Origin: Chaetorhynchus papuensis
Lineage: Eukaryota > Chordata > Aves > Passeriformes > Rhipiduridae
Assembly (NCBI GenBank): GCA_013396525.1
Contig: VWYX01000748.1
Coordinates: 108,508 to 172,507 of the forward strand
Length of the DNA: 64,000 bases
Direction: 5' to 3'
In this document: positions 24,806-37,757 of the stretch, one piece after another
Position numbering within the stretch: the first letter of the stretch is position 1
Layout: every line of letters begins with the position of its first letter
Made by a program: the position numbers and the translations under genes
Notes under the pieces: model-generated
Told to the model about the DNA's origin: nothing
Databases searched by the model: none
What the model saw: the letters and a program-made list of their open reading frames with translations, nothing else

Positions 24806-25257
24806 TGATGCCATGATGATTTTTCACATTTTCTTCTAAACCCCTTTTATACCTTTTCACAATTTCTGTATTCTTGCTGCTTCTTGCCAACATTCTGGGA
24901 CTTGTTTGTCAAGCTGGGAGACTGAACATTTGAGAAGCTTCGTAGTGAGGGATCAGTGTGCCCAGAGCCCAAGGTCCTCTCCAGAACACATTTTGTAAAC
25001 TGACACAGAACCATCCAGGGGAAGGTTCCTTGGGCAGGGGGGGGCTCATTTGAGCCTCTCATTGGGGAATCTTTGCTTGATGTGCTAATTAGTAACACCT
25101 GCAATGTGATACCAGATCTATTGTGGAGTGTGCATGGAGGTGCATTCGACCTGGTCGTGGGGCACCTAAGGATCCTTAAAATAAATACCAAGGTAAAATC
25201 CCTTTTTCCCTTCTAACCGTGTTTGACTCTTGATTTTAAGACCGGGAAAAGGCATCA
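24806..25257 (+). mobile_element. Solo LTR, family A copy 1 (452 bp)
   Basis: The element begins TGATGCCATGATGATTTTT and ends GGAAAAGGCATCA, giving a TG...CA retroviral LTR with a 7-bp inverted terminal match (TGATGCC/GGCATCA). AATAAA at 25180-25185 sits about 70 bases before the end, as expected for R/U5. A reverse-complement copy lies at 41468-42385, which fixes the boundaries. No clear target duplication and no internal retroviral gene were seen. Confidence 0.75.
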
Positions 25258-28200
25258 GTTGCTAGCAACCACGAAACCTTCTATACAAACCTTCATGAAA
25301 CTGGTCCCAGTCAGCTTGTTGCAAAACAGAACTAGAGTACTTCTAAAACCAGTTTTGAGGCAGCAGGTGGGACTGATATGGTCAAACAGAACTACCTTAG
25401 GCATCCAGTTTGTAACAGAGCATCTGTTACATCCAAAATCTCAGCTACTCAGCAATGATTAAGATGCTTGATCCACGTCCATGGGTTCTGGTTTGTACTT
25501 TGCAGCAGTGATGCTTTACACGAAATAGAAATATAATCATTCACACTATTTTTTTTCTTTAAGAAAAGAATGCCTGGAATTATTCTCAACTGTATTTTGC
25601 TCAAGAGCTGTCAACCAAGAAAACAGCATTTTGGGCCTGTTTCTTCCACCAAATATGCATTGATTTGTATACAGTTTATCTCAGTAACCAGATGTTTTAG
25701 AATATCATCTACTAACATCCCAATATCCTCATTTGTGAGATCTAACACACTAACACAGCTCTGGCATTGCCTGGGAGGAAGTTTGAGAGTTCAGAATGTG
25801 TTGTTCCTTTTTTTTTTTTTTAAAGGCTTTACTTACAATTTCTATACCATTTTAAAATGCAATTTTCACTCTTTAGGGGGGGAAGGGGAATCACAGGACA
25901 TTCTGTGCTTCAACCAAATTTTGAATGTAATGTAGTTCAACAATAATGAAATTATATCAAAATTATATCCTGACCCCTGCAACTGCAGGGTTTGTGCACT
26001 GGAGAAAGACCAGCATTGTGCAGTGCTGATCGCCACAGACTGAGGGGTTTTATGCAGCCATCAGAAATATGCATCACTGTGGGCCAGATGTATAATTAGA
26101 AGATTCTTTTACACAGAGAAAGTGCCCTTTGAACCATGGCGGTGGAGCAGAGTGCCAAATCCCACAGGGAATGACATCTTCTGTTTTTCCAGATTACTTC
26201 CAATGCTTGAGCTACAATTCCTCCAGCAGCCCCACTGCCACCAAAACACTTCAGAGACCCCACACGGCTCATTCCAGAAAATCTCTTTAAAAAGCCGAAC
26301 AAAGAACTACTTTTGCTAAATATACTGCAGAGTAATTTTAGCTGCAGCAAAACAGCCACTGACCACAGAATTACAACAGAGCCTTTCTCCTGTTAATTCC
26401 CTGAGATGACTGAAAGACAAACTGACATTTGAACTCAGATTATCTTGCAGTACATACAGGAATCTTCTTTCTAACCTCCATGTCCATGTGTGTATGTGCA
26501 CAGATATTTTTTAAGTGAGAGAAGGAAGAGAGTCACAAGAACACACATACACACCACTGCAAGAACACATAATTCAAATAATCCTTTTCCTCCATCCAAG
26601 ATTTTAAAAAGCTGCTTCTTTCATATGGATTTAATAGGATTGTTCTTAAAATGTTCTATTAATGTTTTATATCTGTCTGTGGATATTCAGCAAAGAATGC
26701 TGAATACTTGACAAAGTAGTTTGAACACAAGTCATTGTAAGATACGTCAATTCTAATTTCTATATCACATTTTAAATATTAAATGTAATTCACCACACAC
26801 ATAAGACTCCCAAGTGCAAGTACCCTCCCTTGCCTTTCCAGCTGACTCAAAAGAGAATTAGGTCATCTTCTTTCCAAAGCCCTTGAGAATATTTTCACCA
26901 GAACAAGTCTTTAGTGTTAAAGAAAACTGGAGGGTCACAGAAAAGTTAACATTTCACAATCACAGTTTGAAAACAGTGCAGAAGGTTTCCCTTAACACAC
27001 TGGCAGATGGTAACAAGGGAAGGGAGCTACATGTAACTGAACTGTTCCCACTTTGCATAACTAAATGCAACCAGGACTTTGAAAAAAAAAAAATTAAATA
27101 TTGAATAAGAATTTTCCTCTGACCCCAGCTAGCAGCCAGAATGTCTGTTTCTCCAAAACTTTCTTCCTTTTTATACTGGGATAAATAACTTTGGTTTTGG
27201 TGGAGCCTCCTATAATTAACTGAAAGCTGAATTTTGTGTGCATGTTTGCTATTAAAGAAATCTGTTAAGAGTTACATTGTCTATCCAATAATTACTGTCA
27301 CAAACCAACACACACATGTTTTCCAAGTTTTAAAATAGCCGTTGCTATGTAATTAGTTGCCATTTTAGAAACATTAAAATGCTCAGAATTGGTTTAAATA
27401 CAAGAGACTGCCCAGACACTGAATAGTCTGCTCCATCAGACCGAAAGGCCCACGGACATCTCTTGATCCCAAGAGCAGAACCCACAGCACCAGCAAAAAA
27501 AAAAATCACTTGGGCAAGTTGTGACTGACAAGTGGAAGCTGTGGGAGACAAGCTCCAGGTGATTTTAACTCTTCCTGTGACCCAGCAGGAGCTGCTCCCC
27601 CTGCTCCCCCTCCACAAAAACTCTGTTTCTCAACTCTTTTCACTTTTCTACCGCTTTTCTTAATTTGAGATGGAAATCTTAATTAGAAACACTCTTAACC
27701 ACTGTTGGGGTGCTGACTCACAGCCTCCTCCTCCTGTTACAGGACCACTGGGATTTAAAGACTTAACTGACAGTCTAAAATATTCTGTTACTGGTCTGAT
27801 ATTTCTCTGTGGTGTCACACTGAACCATTTCCTTACCCCAACAGTTGTTTTCTTGTACTTTACATCTTTGGCTACAACAAATCCAAAAACATTATAAGCC
27901 AAATATCTGAAAACCAAGAATTCTGAAACTACCAATGCAAGCTGGTAGTAATATAAGGACAGAAGGATACACTAAAATTGTAAGAAAGTAGGGAAAAATT
28001 TGGCAGCATAGCAGACTGCCAAAGCCAGTGATACAGAGATTGTTCATGCCAGAAGAATGAAAAAACAATTGCAAAGCTCAGAGGATTGAGACAGACATTT
28101 GAATGATATTTCTTTGTAATGGAACTCCTGACGTCTCACTTGCATTTTAGTAGAAAGTGATTCAAAAATAATAAAAACCAAGGAACCTGTGCATACTGTT

Positions 28201-28505
28201 AACACCTACTGACAGCTAACAGTTAACACGTTGCAGCAGGTGACAAATGAACTAGCTTCCACCTCGTGTGAGAAGAGCAATCCCCTTTCACTGAGCTGAG
28301 GGGCTCTGTGCTGATCCCAGCTGGGAGGGTCAGCACAGGGCTGGAAGTTGTGGGCTGGAACCCTCAGGTTCTGCCAGGCCAGGAAAGGAGAAACGAAGCG
28401 CCCTCGCTCCTTGCTCCCCACATGCTCAGCAAGTCAAGACAATTCTACTTTTAAAATGAAAACCAAGAAGCCCATCAGATTTAAAAGCATGACTGGTGCT
28501 CTCAC

Positions 28506-28644
28506 CGTGGTCTCTGTGAGTCCCCCCACAGACACAGAGAGCCCCAGCAGCACGTAGTACTGGTAGGCTGGCAAGCCCAGGAGCTGCGTGATCCGAGGGA
28601 AAGCTTCTGACGCCGCGTTCCAGTTCAGTGTCTCCTTCTCTGAC
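28506..28644 (-). CDS. TBCD: TBCD exon W16
   Basis: This 139-nt exon has acceptor CCTTTCAG and donor CACG|GTGAGA. It encodes [35 protein letters not shown] and SVSVGGLTETT. It matches human [20 protein letters not shown] and LVVSLGGLTEST. It ends on a codon boundary. Confidence 0.98.
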
Positions 28645-29451
28645 CTGAAAGGGGAAGGTAAAGAATCATCTTGTGTGGGTGCACTGCTTTTCTTCTCCCC
28701 ATGCTGCTCCTCCACAGTAGTGAAGAAGGTCTCTGAATTACCTAAATATCATATTAAACACTGGTCTTTGAGCATATGGGGAAAGTACAAATCAAAGCTT
28801 CAGCCGCTGCCAGTAAAGTGAAGGAATCTTCAAATCCTTGTGCTGATCCAGGTAAGATTTGAACTGCAGTTTCCTGTTCCCAGACACTTTTGCCTACATT
28901 CAGGAAACAAGTTTCTTTCTGGAGTTTCATTCTGTGTTCTCTCCCACCAGCAGCTACTCAACAACGGATCCATAGACAGACTTAGCCCAGGAAAGGCCAA
29001 CACCCTCCTTCTCCCAGCACTGACGATCAGCAGCCTCGCAGACAGAGCACTTGGAGCCACAGCAGGCTGAGATTGTCCCAAACACAGAGCTGGATGCTCC
29101 TCACTGCCACCAGGTATCATAATCACCATTCAGGAATGGTTGCTCTCACTCTTGCTTTAACTATAAAGTCCATCTTGGAAAACTACTGCAACTAGAGCTT
29201 GGTTAAAACAATATAATTCATTTAAAACTATCATTATGATCAATCAGTGTTTTCCAGGTGAGGAAAAAAAAATATGTCCATGCACATTCATAGGACAATT
29301 CAATGAAATCCTGACAAACAGCACCAAATATTCCTCCATACATATATTGGGCATTTGGGCACAAAAATTACATCAGGTTGCTTGGTTTAGGTGTAACTGT
29401 GTGCATTTATCTTTTACTTTCATTGGTTTAGGACATTTTTCAATATCTTAC

Positions 29452-29610
29452 CTTGGAAATATCCTCTCTAGCTCTTCTCGATGAGGGATGTGTGGAACTG
29501 GAGGATGGTCAAAATGCAGAAGAGTAAGGAACACAGATCCTGCATGAGCTCGAAATTTATCTATTTTTTCAGCTGACTGTTGAGCCAGCCAGCACATAAT
29601 CTGCTTGCAG
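29452..29610 (-). CDS. TBCD: TBCD exon W15
   Basis: This 159-nt exon, the longest in the window, has acceptor TCTCTATAG and donor CCAAG|GTAAGA. It encodes CKQIMCWLAQQSAEKIDK, FRAHAGSVFLTLLHFD and PVPHIPHREELERIFP. It matches human [20 protein letters not shown] and PHVPHRGELEKLFP within the C-terminal domain. Confidence 0.98.
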
Positions 29611-31577
29611 CTATAGAGAAGAAAAGAATTAATCAGAAAATTTAAGCAGTAGAATGTGTATTTAGATTTAAATTGTTTCAATTAAATAAATAAGAATGAT
29701 CCTGCTAGGAAAGTATTCTGGTTTAACTCTTCAGAATGAACATAAAAGTGATTTAAGACATCCACATGGTGACAGAATCTTGAGGCTTTATCTTCCACAG
29801 ATCATTTAACCAAAAACCAGCATGATATTAAAGTTACAGAGTATTTTATCCATCTTTTACACATATTGCCCCACCTTTCATCCAAAAAGATAATGAATTC
29901 CTTTATGGCTTGTCTGAACTGCTACATTTCAGCTGGAAATAGAGCAAGAACTTTGAGAAAAGTACATTTTGAAGTGGAAAACTGCACAGGTAGCAGAGGA
30001 CAAGATCTCTCCTACATCTCAAATAAATCTCTTCTTCAATTCTGGCTAGTTTTTAACAACATCCTATTTTACTTATGTTCATAACTAAGCTTTCAGCTAC
30101 AGTACTGTGTCCCACAAGGCCCTTTACCCCTTCAGAAAGGGCCATGAATGACAGTAAAACCAGCTAAAACTCCTTCAGTTACACCAAGGCCCAGAATATT
30201 TAGAAAATAGGATCCAGCTGGCAGGAATGCTTTTCTCAGTTCCATGTGGACAATCTGTATACAAATGATCAACAGGAGAACGGGCACAAGTGAGCGGCAT
30301 ATTCTTAGAGAATCCAGTACTTCCCTTCTAAGTGTCCTTCAACATTCGGGGATTTTTAATTAAAACCCAAACCATGTATACATTCACCTAACCACTGGTA
30401 CACTCTGTCCACAGACCAATACCAATGCTAAGAAATTATTACTGCAGCTCAAGTTACGCTTAAAAAATTGTAATAATAATTATTAATTTTTTTATTATTA
30501 GGAGTATCATGAAATTAAAAATAAGGAGCTCGGTGTAAATTATTTTTCTTTATTTCCTTACTAATGATTCTGCAAAGAAACGAATACAAACTCATGCTCA
30601 CATCTGATCACATCCCAAATGAATGATGCGACGCTCTGGATCAGCGGGCAGGTTTGCTTTCTATTTAAGTGAACACTACTGGGAAGCACCACAGAGGTGG
30701 CAGGTTTAGCCCAAATCCAACAGCTGTGCTGTATTTCCAAGGTGGGATTGTGTCCTGGGGTGACATTATATGTGTATCCCCTCTCGTCTGCTCTAGAAAT
30801 CAATTCTAGTGCCTTTAAACTGAGCCTGAGAGGGGGAAGAGGAAAAAAAACTGAGCAAACTTTTCAAAACAATTGTTCAAGGACACAGACACAGCTCTGG
30901 GTTTTCTCCTGCTGCGGCAGTGAGAGCGTGGAGGAAGCACCCCTTGCTTTTCAGCCAGCTCTCGGCTCTTTATCTCCAGAGAGTTGAACTTTTTTTTCCT
31001 GGGACTTTTGGGGTATTTTTTCCTTTTCTTCTCTTCTGGCCTGTTCCACAACATCAGAACACACTGGGAGAACTTTCTTCCGAGGCCCCCAGAGAGGGCC
31101 CACATTGACCCAGCTCCGAGGAGGAGGAGAGGGACCTACACCTACAGAAGGACTCTGAAATCTTCCCAGGTTTCTCTCCACAGAAAGAGATTTTATTATT
31201 TAGCATTATTATCTTTTCCTGTGTGTTTGTTAAATAAATAGTTTTTATCTCTTTCACTTTCCTCCGAGGAAAAAAAATCCTTTCTTCCTGAACCTGGTGG
31301 GGGAGGGGTGGTTGTAACCTGCCTTCCCTCAGAGGATATTCTCCTCCAAATTTGGCCAAACCAGCACAGATTGCCACCCAGGTTCTCTCCACAAGGTCAG
31401 TCCCTCTGAAAACCAGATGCAACATCCTCCACTTCTGCGCAGGCTTGACGCGCTTCTGTCAAAGTTCTGTCACACTCAATAAAGGAGCAAGCACAGAGTG
31501 TACAACAAGCACTGCATTCCTGGAGGGCCTGGAATGTAGTTCTAAGGGGTGAGACAGAGGAATAGCACGTTACTTAC
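29611..31577 (-). other. TBCD: TBCD intron W14-W15
   Basis: About one third of this 2-kb intron is the solo LTR at 30751-31368, inserted in antisense orientation to TBCD. The remainder shows nothing recognisable. Confidence 0.8.
30751..31368 (+). mobile_element. Solo LTR with perfect 5-bp target duplication (618 bp)
   Basis: The element starts TGTCCTGGGGTGACATTATA and ends AAACCAGCACA. It is flanked by identical GATTG at 30746-30750 and 31369-31373. AATAAA is present at 31233-31238. It resembles abundant passerine endogenous-retrovirus LTRs as I remember them. No internal retroviral coding sequence is attached, so it is a solo LTR, antisense to TBCD in intron W14-W15. Confidence 0.85.
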
Positions 31578-31661
31578 ATGTTGGCATTAATGAGCTCTGC
31601 CTCGTTCTGCACCAGCAGCAGCGTCACTTCCATCAAGCTGGTCATGGCAGCTTCACGAACC
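31578..31661 (-). CDS. TBCD: TBCD exon W14
   Basis: This 84-nt exon has acceptor TCTCCACAG and donor ACAT|GTAAGT. It encodes VREAAMTSLMEVTLLLVQ and NEAELINAN, matching human [20 protein letters not shown] and PELIEAH. From about here the protein enters the TBCD-specific C-terminal domain. The donor lies about 210 bp from an intronic LTR. Confidence 0.98.
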
Positions 31662-34600
31662 CTGTGGAGACAGAGCCAGATCAGAGGAGCTGCAGCAGTC
31701 CATATGTCAATAAATACATCCCCTAGGTGAAGACACTGGCAAAAATTCACAGTAACAAAAGCCATGACCTCTGAGAGCAGTTAACTGTATTCTGGGAGGA
31801 CAAGGAGTGTGTACAGCTGTCCATCCCAGCCCCATTCTGTGAAACAAGTTCACATCACACTGAGGGAACAACACCCACCCCTGCCTCACCAGCCTGGTTC
31901 TTATGCCAGCCAGACGTCATCAGGCTTATTCTTTATTTTAAGAAGGTTAAAACTGATAATGATTAGTAATACATACTGTGCAAATAGATGTATTTAAACT
32001 TAAGTGCTTTGTCTGCTTCAAATTGGTGTCCGAAAAGGCCAATGCATATTCTGACACTGAGGTATTTAACACTATCACATTCTTGTAAATTTTCAAGCTT
32101 AATATTTCCAACATTAAAAATGAGTTGTGACTCAGAGTGACTTAAATCTCTATCCTAAATAATAAATAATTTCACAAAAAGCTTGACCAAAGGAACACTA
32201 AGTTGTGCTTGAAGGGAGTCTTATCTAGATAATGATCTGCTACCTTCAAAATGTCTAAATACAATATATATTTTAAAAAAGTGTAATTTCAATTAAAAAG
32301 AAATCAGTATGCTAGTTTTAAACCACATCTTGTCAATCCATGAGTTGTTAAAAGTGGTTTCTTTCTTAAGACACAGGTAATACCTCAGCGGGTTACATGA
32401 GCCTGCACAAGACCAGGCCCAGCATGATCATTACATTAGTAACTCAGAGTAATGTCATCCTTTCTCAGTAACAATTTTTTAAAAAAGGAAAAAAATTTAA
32501 ATATTTGAAAAGGTCCAGCAGCCTTCTATGAAAAGAAATACTCCTCTTTCTAATTTCCAAACAACTTGAATATAGTTGCAGATGCAATCTAAAACTGGGT
32601 GGGGCATTTGTTATAATGGTAAAAAAGGTAAATTACATCATTTTTTCCAAAGCAGCTCAAAACAAGTTTGGCAGTCTTTCATCAGGGTTATGTTTTACTA
32701 GTTTTTTATACAGTATCTGACTCAGATATTCATGTCTAACACCTGTAGACAGATCCCAGCAAACAATCTGTCAAAAGAAAGGTAAAGTTTGCATATGGAG
32801 AGTAAAGTTGGTGAAACTTTCCCACGATTCTATTAAAGAATGACAAAAATTACACAAAAAAGACAAGGCCTCTCCAAAGAAACAGCATTTCTCCCCATAT
32901 CTTTCCATCTTATCCACTGGTTCAGAAGAAATAGACTGAGAAAGCACTGATATTTGAGAGGCCACAAAATCCTTCAGCAGCCAACAGTTTGCCATGAGAA
33001 AGGATTCCCCCTTCCCCCTCTGATTTACATGTTTCTTGACTTGATTTTGTCTGGAACTGTCCAAAGAAGCTCAAAAAAAAAAAAAAAAAAAAAATCTGGT
33101 GCTCAAAGCACATTTGAATCTTAATGGATGTTGGGAATTTAATTTCCACAGGATTTCTTTGAAATTTCCACTTTGTTTTGTTTTGAAATGAAGACACAGG
33201 TGAAGGATAAAGAACAGTTGTGGGGAACTGCAGTGGAAGCTCTCAGATGTGGAAGTTAAGTTAATCACACTTAGCCAGGTCCTCATCTTCTTCCAGCTTC
33301 TCACCTGGCTTTGAAAACACAAAGCTCAGTATCTCTTCCTTTTCTCTGCCTCCCCACCCTGAATTATTGCTCTTGCATTTTCTGTCAGCTACACCCACCC
33401 CTCTCTCGTGTTAGAGACACCTTCACCTCCCTCCTGCTCCTCTGACAGCAGGGAAAGCCAAGCCCTTTCCTCGTGCAAGCTGGAATGACCTGCTCCTGAT
33501 CCTCGCTAGGTTTGCATCCTTGTTTCCTCTTCTAAGCTGGAGATGTCAAACACCTCCTGCTCTCTGATTTCGTGCCCTGTGTTATTATTTCCCTGTTGTA
33601 CGACGATTTTACCAGCTGAGAAGCTGGATACCATCACAGAAAAGATGAAAAATCCAAACACACAAAGCGCAACTAAGGCTGAGAGCAGCCTGGATTATTT
33701 GTGCCATGAACTTACTGTGAGTAAGTTTGTAAATATTGCAGTGAAGTGCTAAAGGGACAAGGCTCCCCAGTTACAGAAGTGCCCAAGGGTAACATGGCAC
33801 AAAGTGTCTTCCTTCTGCTTTGTGCTGCAGAACTGACACTTCCCTTCCTGTGCAAAGACAGAGAAGCTATTTATAATTATTGCAGCCCACGCTGGAACTG
33901 GTGAGATCTGACACTGCCAGTGACTGCAAGAGGACAACCAGCAAGGTTTGACTGTGGTTTGACTGTTCCTTGCTGATGACCACTGACAAGGAACAATCCA
34001 GCATGGGGCATATTGAAAAAAAAGCACAGTCACAACTTTTCTCCCTACACAAGACATGAGGTGGTTTCAGGGTGTGCTGCAGCAGCTCCCATTCCATATG
34101 GTTATTACAAATGTACTTCACAGCACCTGCCCCCTTCAAGCCTAATGCGGAATCCTGGAAAGGAGAATTGCACCGTAATTAACTTTTTTCCCCCCTTTTT
34201 TTTAAAGCAAACCTGGGGCTACCAAAATAAATAATGACACTTAAGTTAAGACTAAGTAGGACAGAGCTCTAAACAGGATGTAACAAATCTGAGCCTAACC
34301 AAAAAGTTGCCACACTCACACGATGCCTATTGGGCAGCACGTGTTACCACGCTGGGCATGGCCAGGGACCTGCACAGCCACCTTCCTGTTCATACACCAC
34401 TGCTGAAAACACCCTTCAAGGAAGAGGGCAGTGACTGTCTAAAGCACCTATTTCACACCAACACTCTGCACAGACATTAAAACAATCCACTCAAACACTC
34501 AGCACTGTTGGACAAGAACTTCTTCAACAAACCGGGAAAATAACAAAATGTTTTCAACCAGCAAAATTATTTCTTACCAGCACTTTTCAGGCACTTGCCC

Positions 34601-36156
34601 CTTCTTGCCTGGAATGTAACAAAAGCAGAGCCAGGTACCAGATCTGAGCTATCAATAGGTTGTGAATTTAAAATCCTGAACACACATCTCTGTACCCTGA
34701 GATACTTCATGCAGCTGCCAGACAGGTCAAATACACGGATTTTACCACTTCATTACCATACCACACAAACAGTATCACCCACACATCAAACAAGGCTGAT
34801 GCTTCGTATCTAAAAGCAACATGTATCTGCATAGTTCCAATGAAAATTACGGATTCAGTCAATAAAATTAAGCAGCCTTTTCAAAAAATTGTCCTGCAGC
34901 ACTTTACTGGTTTTGAAAAACAACTGCTGGCAAAAAAAAGACAACTAAAATTACTTTATCCCATTCATTTACATGGTTTATGGCTTCACTATACACAGAG
35001 TGAGTGTTACTGCTCTGAGGCTTCTACACAGCATCAAAAGTGTCATGTGTTTTAAATCTGCAGATACTGGACTTGTTCCTGAATTAGGATAATTTAATGC
35101 TTTTTATTAACAAGCACTACTTCAGGCTGGGCATATTTGTGCTTGTAAATACATGCAGAAAAGTACCCTGACAAGAGCATGTTTGGTTGGTAAGATCCAT
35201 ATTTCCCAGGGGTTCCTATGCTGTGTCATTCTAAAGGACATTATGAATAACATGAACTCTCCATGATCTCTCCCATTCAAAGCTCGCAGGAACTTCCAAT
35301 CAGTAAGTGCTGACACATGCCCAGTTAGAGCTTCTTTAGAAATGAAACACCAACCCAAAGAAGGGCACAAGCCTTTACAGTGCTTTGGGTCATGAATTTA
35401 GAAATTGCCTTTCCAGATCACTGTTACTGAAGGAATAAAGAGCATTCAGAGGAATGCAGTGTTACACACTGAATCTTCTTTTTTTATCAGGGGGACCTTG
35501 AAGATCGAGGAATGTCATGAAAATATGACTGCTGTAGACTTAATATTATTAAGTTTACTAAACTTATTATTTTATTCATCTACCTATTCTACAGATTTCA
35601 CATCAGCAGACATATTCCTATAGATTTATGATTTACTCTTGCAGTCTCATAGCTGAAATCACAAAACCCTAAACTTACAAAAGATTCCGTGGTGCTGCAG
35701 GACAATTTGGAGTTTTTAATCCTTCTCAGTCACCAACACGTTATGCAGCTGCTCCCTCTCCTGGCAAAAAATCCCCACAACTGGAATGTGCAGCAGGAGA
35801 GAGCAGGCAGGACCAAATGTGCTATTTCAAAGAAAGAGAAGTAATGTTTTAAATCCCTGTTTTGCAACTGAATACCTTCCTGGTATTCACTAAAAGAAGC
35901 TAATGCTATCCACAGAACCAGAAAAAGGCTGAACTTCGGTCTTGGACACCTCAGTCCCCAAATTCCCAACTTCTGAGGAAGGACTTGTCAGCCTCACCAT
36001 TCCTTTCTACTTCTCTTCCCACTGTGCACTCCTACCTAATTCCTACCTAGGCTCAAATCTCCAAAGGCTTGGAGCTCTTGTTTCTAAGAGGTTTTGAAAA
36101 CACATCAGGTTTTCACTGGACACCAGACCTGGCCCCCCATTTCAGCCCCACGTTAC
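31662..36156 (-). other. TBCD: TBCD intron W13-W14
   Basis: This 4.5-kb intron contains a 22-A run on the + strand at 33073-33094, which is a poly(T) tract on the gene strand. No coding exon or clear transposon was recognised. Confidence 0.7.
33073..33094. repeat. Run of 22 A
   Basis: An uninterrupted homopolymer in intron W13-W14. I see no LINE or processed pseudogene body beside it that would make it a retroposon tail. Confidence 0.9.
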
Positions 36157-36297
36157 CATCCCCCAACGTCGCCCCGGCTGTCGGTGGTGTAGTCGGTCAC
36201 ACCGGTGAGCAGCGTGGCATAAATCTGATCAACGTTATCCCTGCAGACATATTCCTTCTGGGATCCATCTCCCTTCACACCCACTGTCTGGCAAACC
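36157..36297 (-). CDS. TBCD: TBCD exon W13
   Basis: This 141-nt exon has an acceptor in a T-run ending TTTAAAG and donor GATG|GTAACG. It encodes VCQTVGVKGDGSQKEYVC, then NVDQIYATLL and DYTTDSRGDVGG. It matches human ICQTVGVKAG and DDYTTDSRGDVGTW. The linker between the two conserved blocks differs from human in sequence and slightly in length. A tryptophan codon is split into W14. Confidence 0.96.
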
Positions 36298-37131
36298 CTT
36301 TAAAAAAAAAGGGGAAAAGAAGGGATGAGAGGCAAAACCGTAACACTTAGCAAGGAGACACGTTAAGATCAAGCTTTGTTATGTTGCTTAATAAACCTCC
36401 CAACACCTAGAACATCTGCTACAGATGGAATGAGGAACATTTCTGTCCTGTGTTTGACCTGAGGTTTTCTGAGCAGAGTTTGGGTTCACAGGAACACTGG
36501 CAAAGTCAAGATCTCAGCAGGGAAGTAGGTTGCTTTCACAAAAATGCTTCAATATATGTCAGTCTCTAAACTCACCTTAAAATGAAGTCAGGAAGAAGAG
36601 CAAAGGGCCAACACAATGTGCATTGAACCTGATATTAAACTTTTTTACCTTTGCATTTTACTTTTTTGCACTGTAACAGTTTAGGAGCATAAAATATACA
36701 TGTATACTACTAACTCTAACTGCAGTTATTCAATATAGAAAACATTGCTTTAAATATAAAAGACAATTTCTTTAAACCAATTCAACCTTTTTAAGATTGT
36801 GGAAAAAACAGATATATTCTTCCTCCTCAGTAAAGCTCATTAAATTGCAGCCCACAAGAAAGGCAAACATTAAAACATACTCTAGGCAGTCAGTTAACTG
36901 ATAAAAAACTACAGCACCATCAGAGCTGTACTCCATAGTCACGTGTGTGATAATCCTCTGAATCAAAAATAAACTGAGGAATGGAGGACACTTGAAAGAT
37001 GTGTGTGTTTGTGACAGGGTAACTGATTTCAAGACTCATGCTCCCAGCTCCCAGCAGAAAGCAGAATGAACAGGAGAAAGCTTCTACAGAGAGATTTAAA
37101 ATTAGACAAAAAGCAGAGATGAGAAACATAC

Positions 37132-37223
37132 TTTGCAATTGCTATTAAGGCATCTCTTCGGGATTCAGCAAAGCTCACGTCTTCAGGGGAAATTACTGTC
37201 ACTTTTTTTAGACCTTCCAAAAC
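37132..37223 (-). CDS. TBCD: TBCD exon W12
   Basis: This 92-nt exon has acceptor TTTTTTCAG and donor CAAA|GTATGT. It encodes VLEGLKKVTVISPEDVSF and AESRRDALIAIA, matching human SPEDVSFAESRRDGLKAIA. The lysine codon is split into W13. Confidence 0.98.
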
Positions 37224-37638
37224 CTGAAAAAACCACAAAGACTGAGATACAAAAATCCAAAGCATTTTTTTCTATGTTAAATTTAGACATCATATTAAAA
37301 TGAGTTCAATCCTGCATGAAAGAAACAAGCAGGCAGCAGAGTCTGGATTCTCACCAGGAGTGGCCAGCACACTTTCCTCTTCCCTTTGGACCAATGTCCC
37401 ATAGCAAAGGGATAATTCAGCCTCTGGCTTTTCCATTAACACTGCTAAAGCAGGACTAAACATTAATTATCAGAAACTGTGGCAAGCTCAACTCATGATG
37501 ATTTTCTGTACATTAGCATTCAAACCCCTTTGACAAAGACCTTTAATTATGGTCATTATTATTTATTTGATTACTGTCACAGGTTTCACTCAAAACACCT
37601 TGTACCCTCTTCTCATTACAATGATCCTGTTTTCTCAC

Positions 37639-37757
37639 CTGTTGGAGCTTGCCCTTCAGCAGAAATCTTGGAAGGGCCCCAAGAGCTCGTGAGAAGCCAC
37701 AACGAATCATTTCCTCTGCGTTTTGTAGTTCTGAAACGTACTGTGTCACCAGCTCAT
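37639..37757 (-). CDS. TBCD: TBCD exon W11
   Basis: This 119-nt exon has acceptor TTTTTCTAG and donor CAG|GTGAGA. It encodes ELVTQYVSELQNAEEMIR and then CGFSRALGALPRFLLKGKLQ, ending in Q. Human has [20 protein letters not shown] here. This is a conserved HEAT-type segment. Confidence 0.98.

Larger units (their letters stand above)
22199..28505 (-). other. TBCD: TBCD intron W16-W17
   Basis: This 6.3-kb intron carries a CR1 tail at 22856-23082, a 452-bp LTR at 24806-25257, and T-runs at 23951-23964 and 25808-25821. No coding exon was recognised. Confidence 0.75.
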
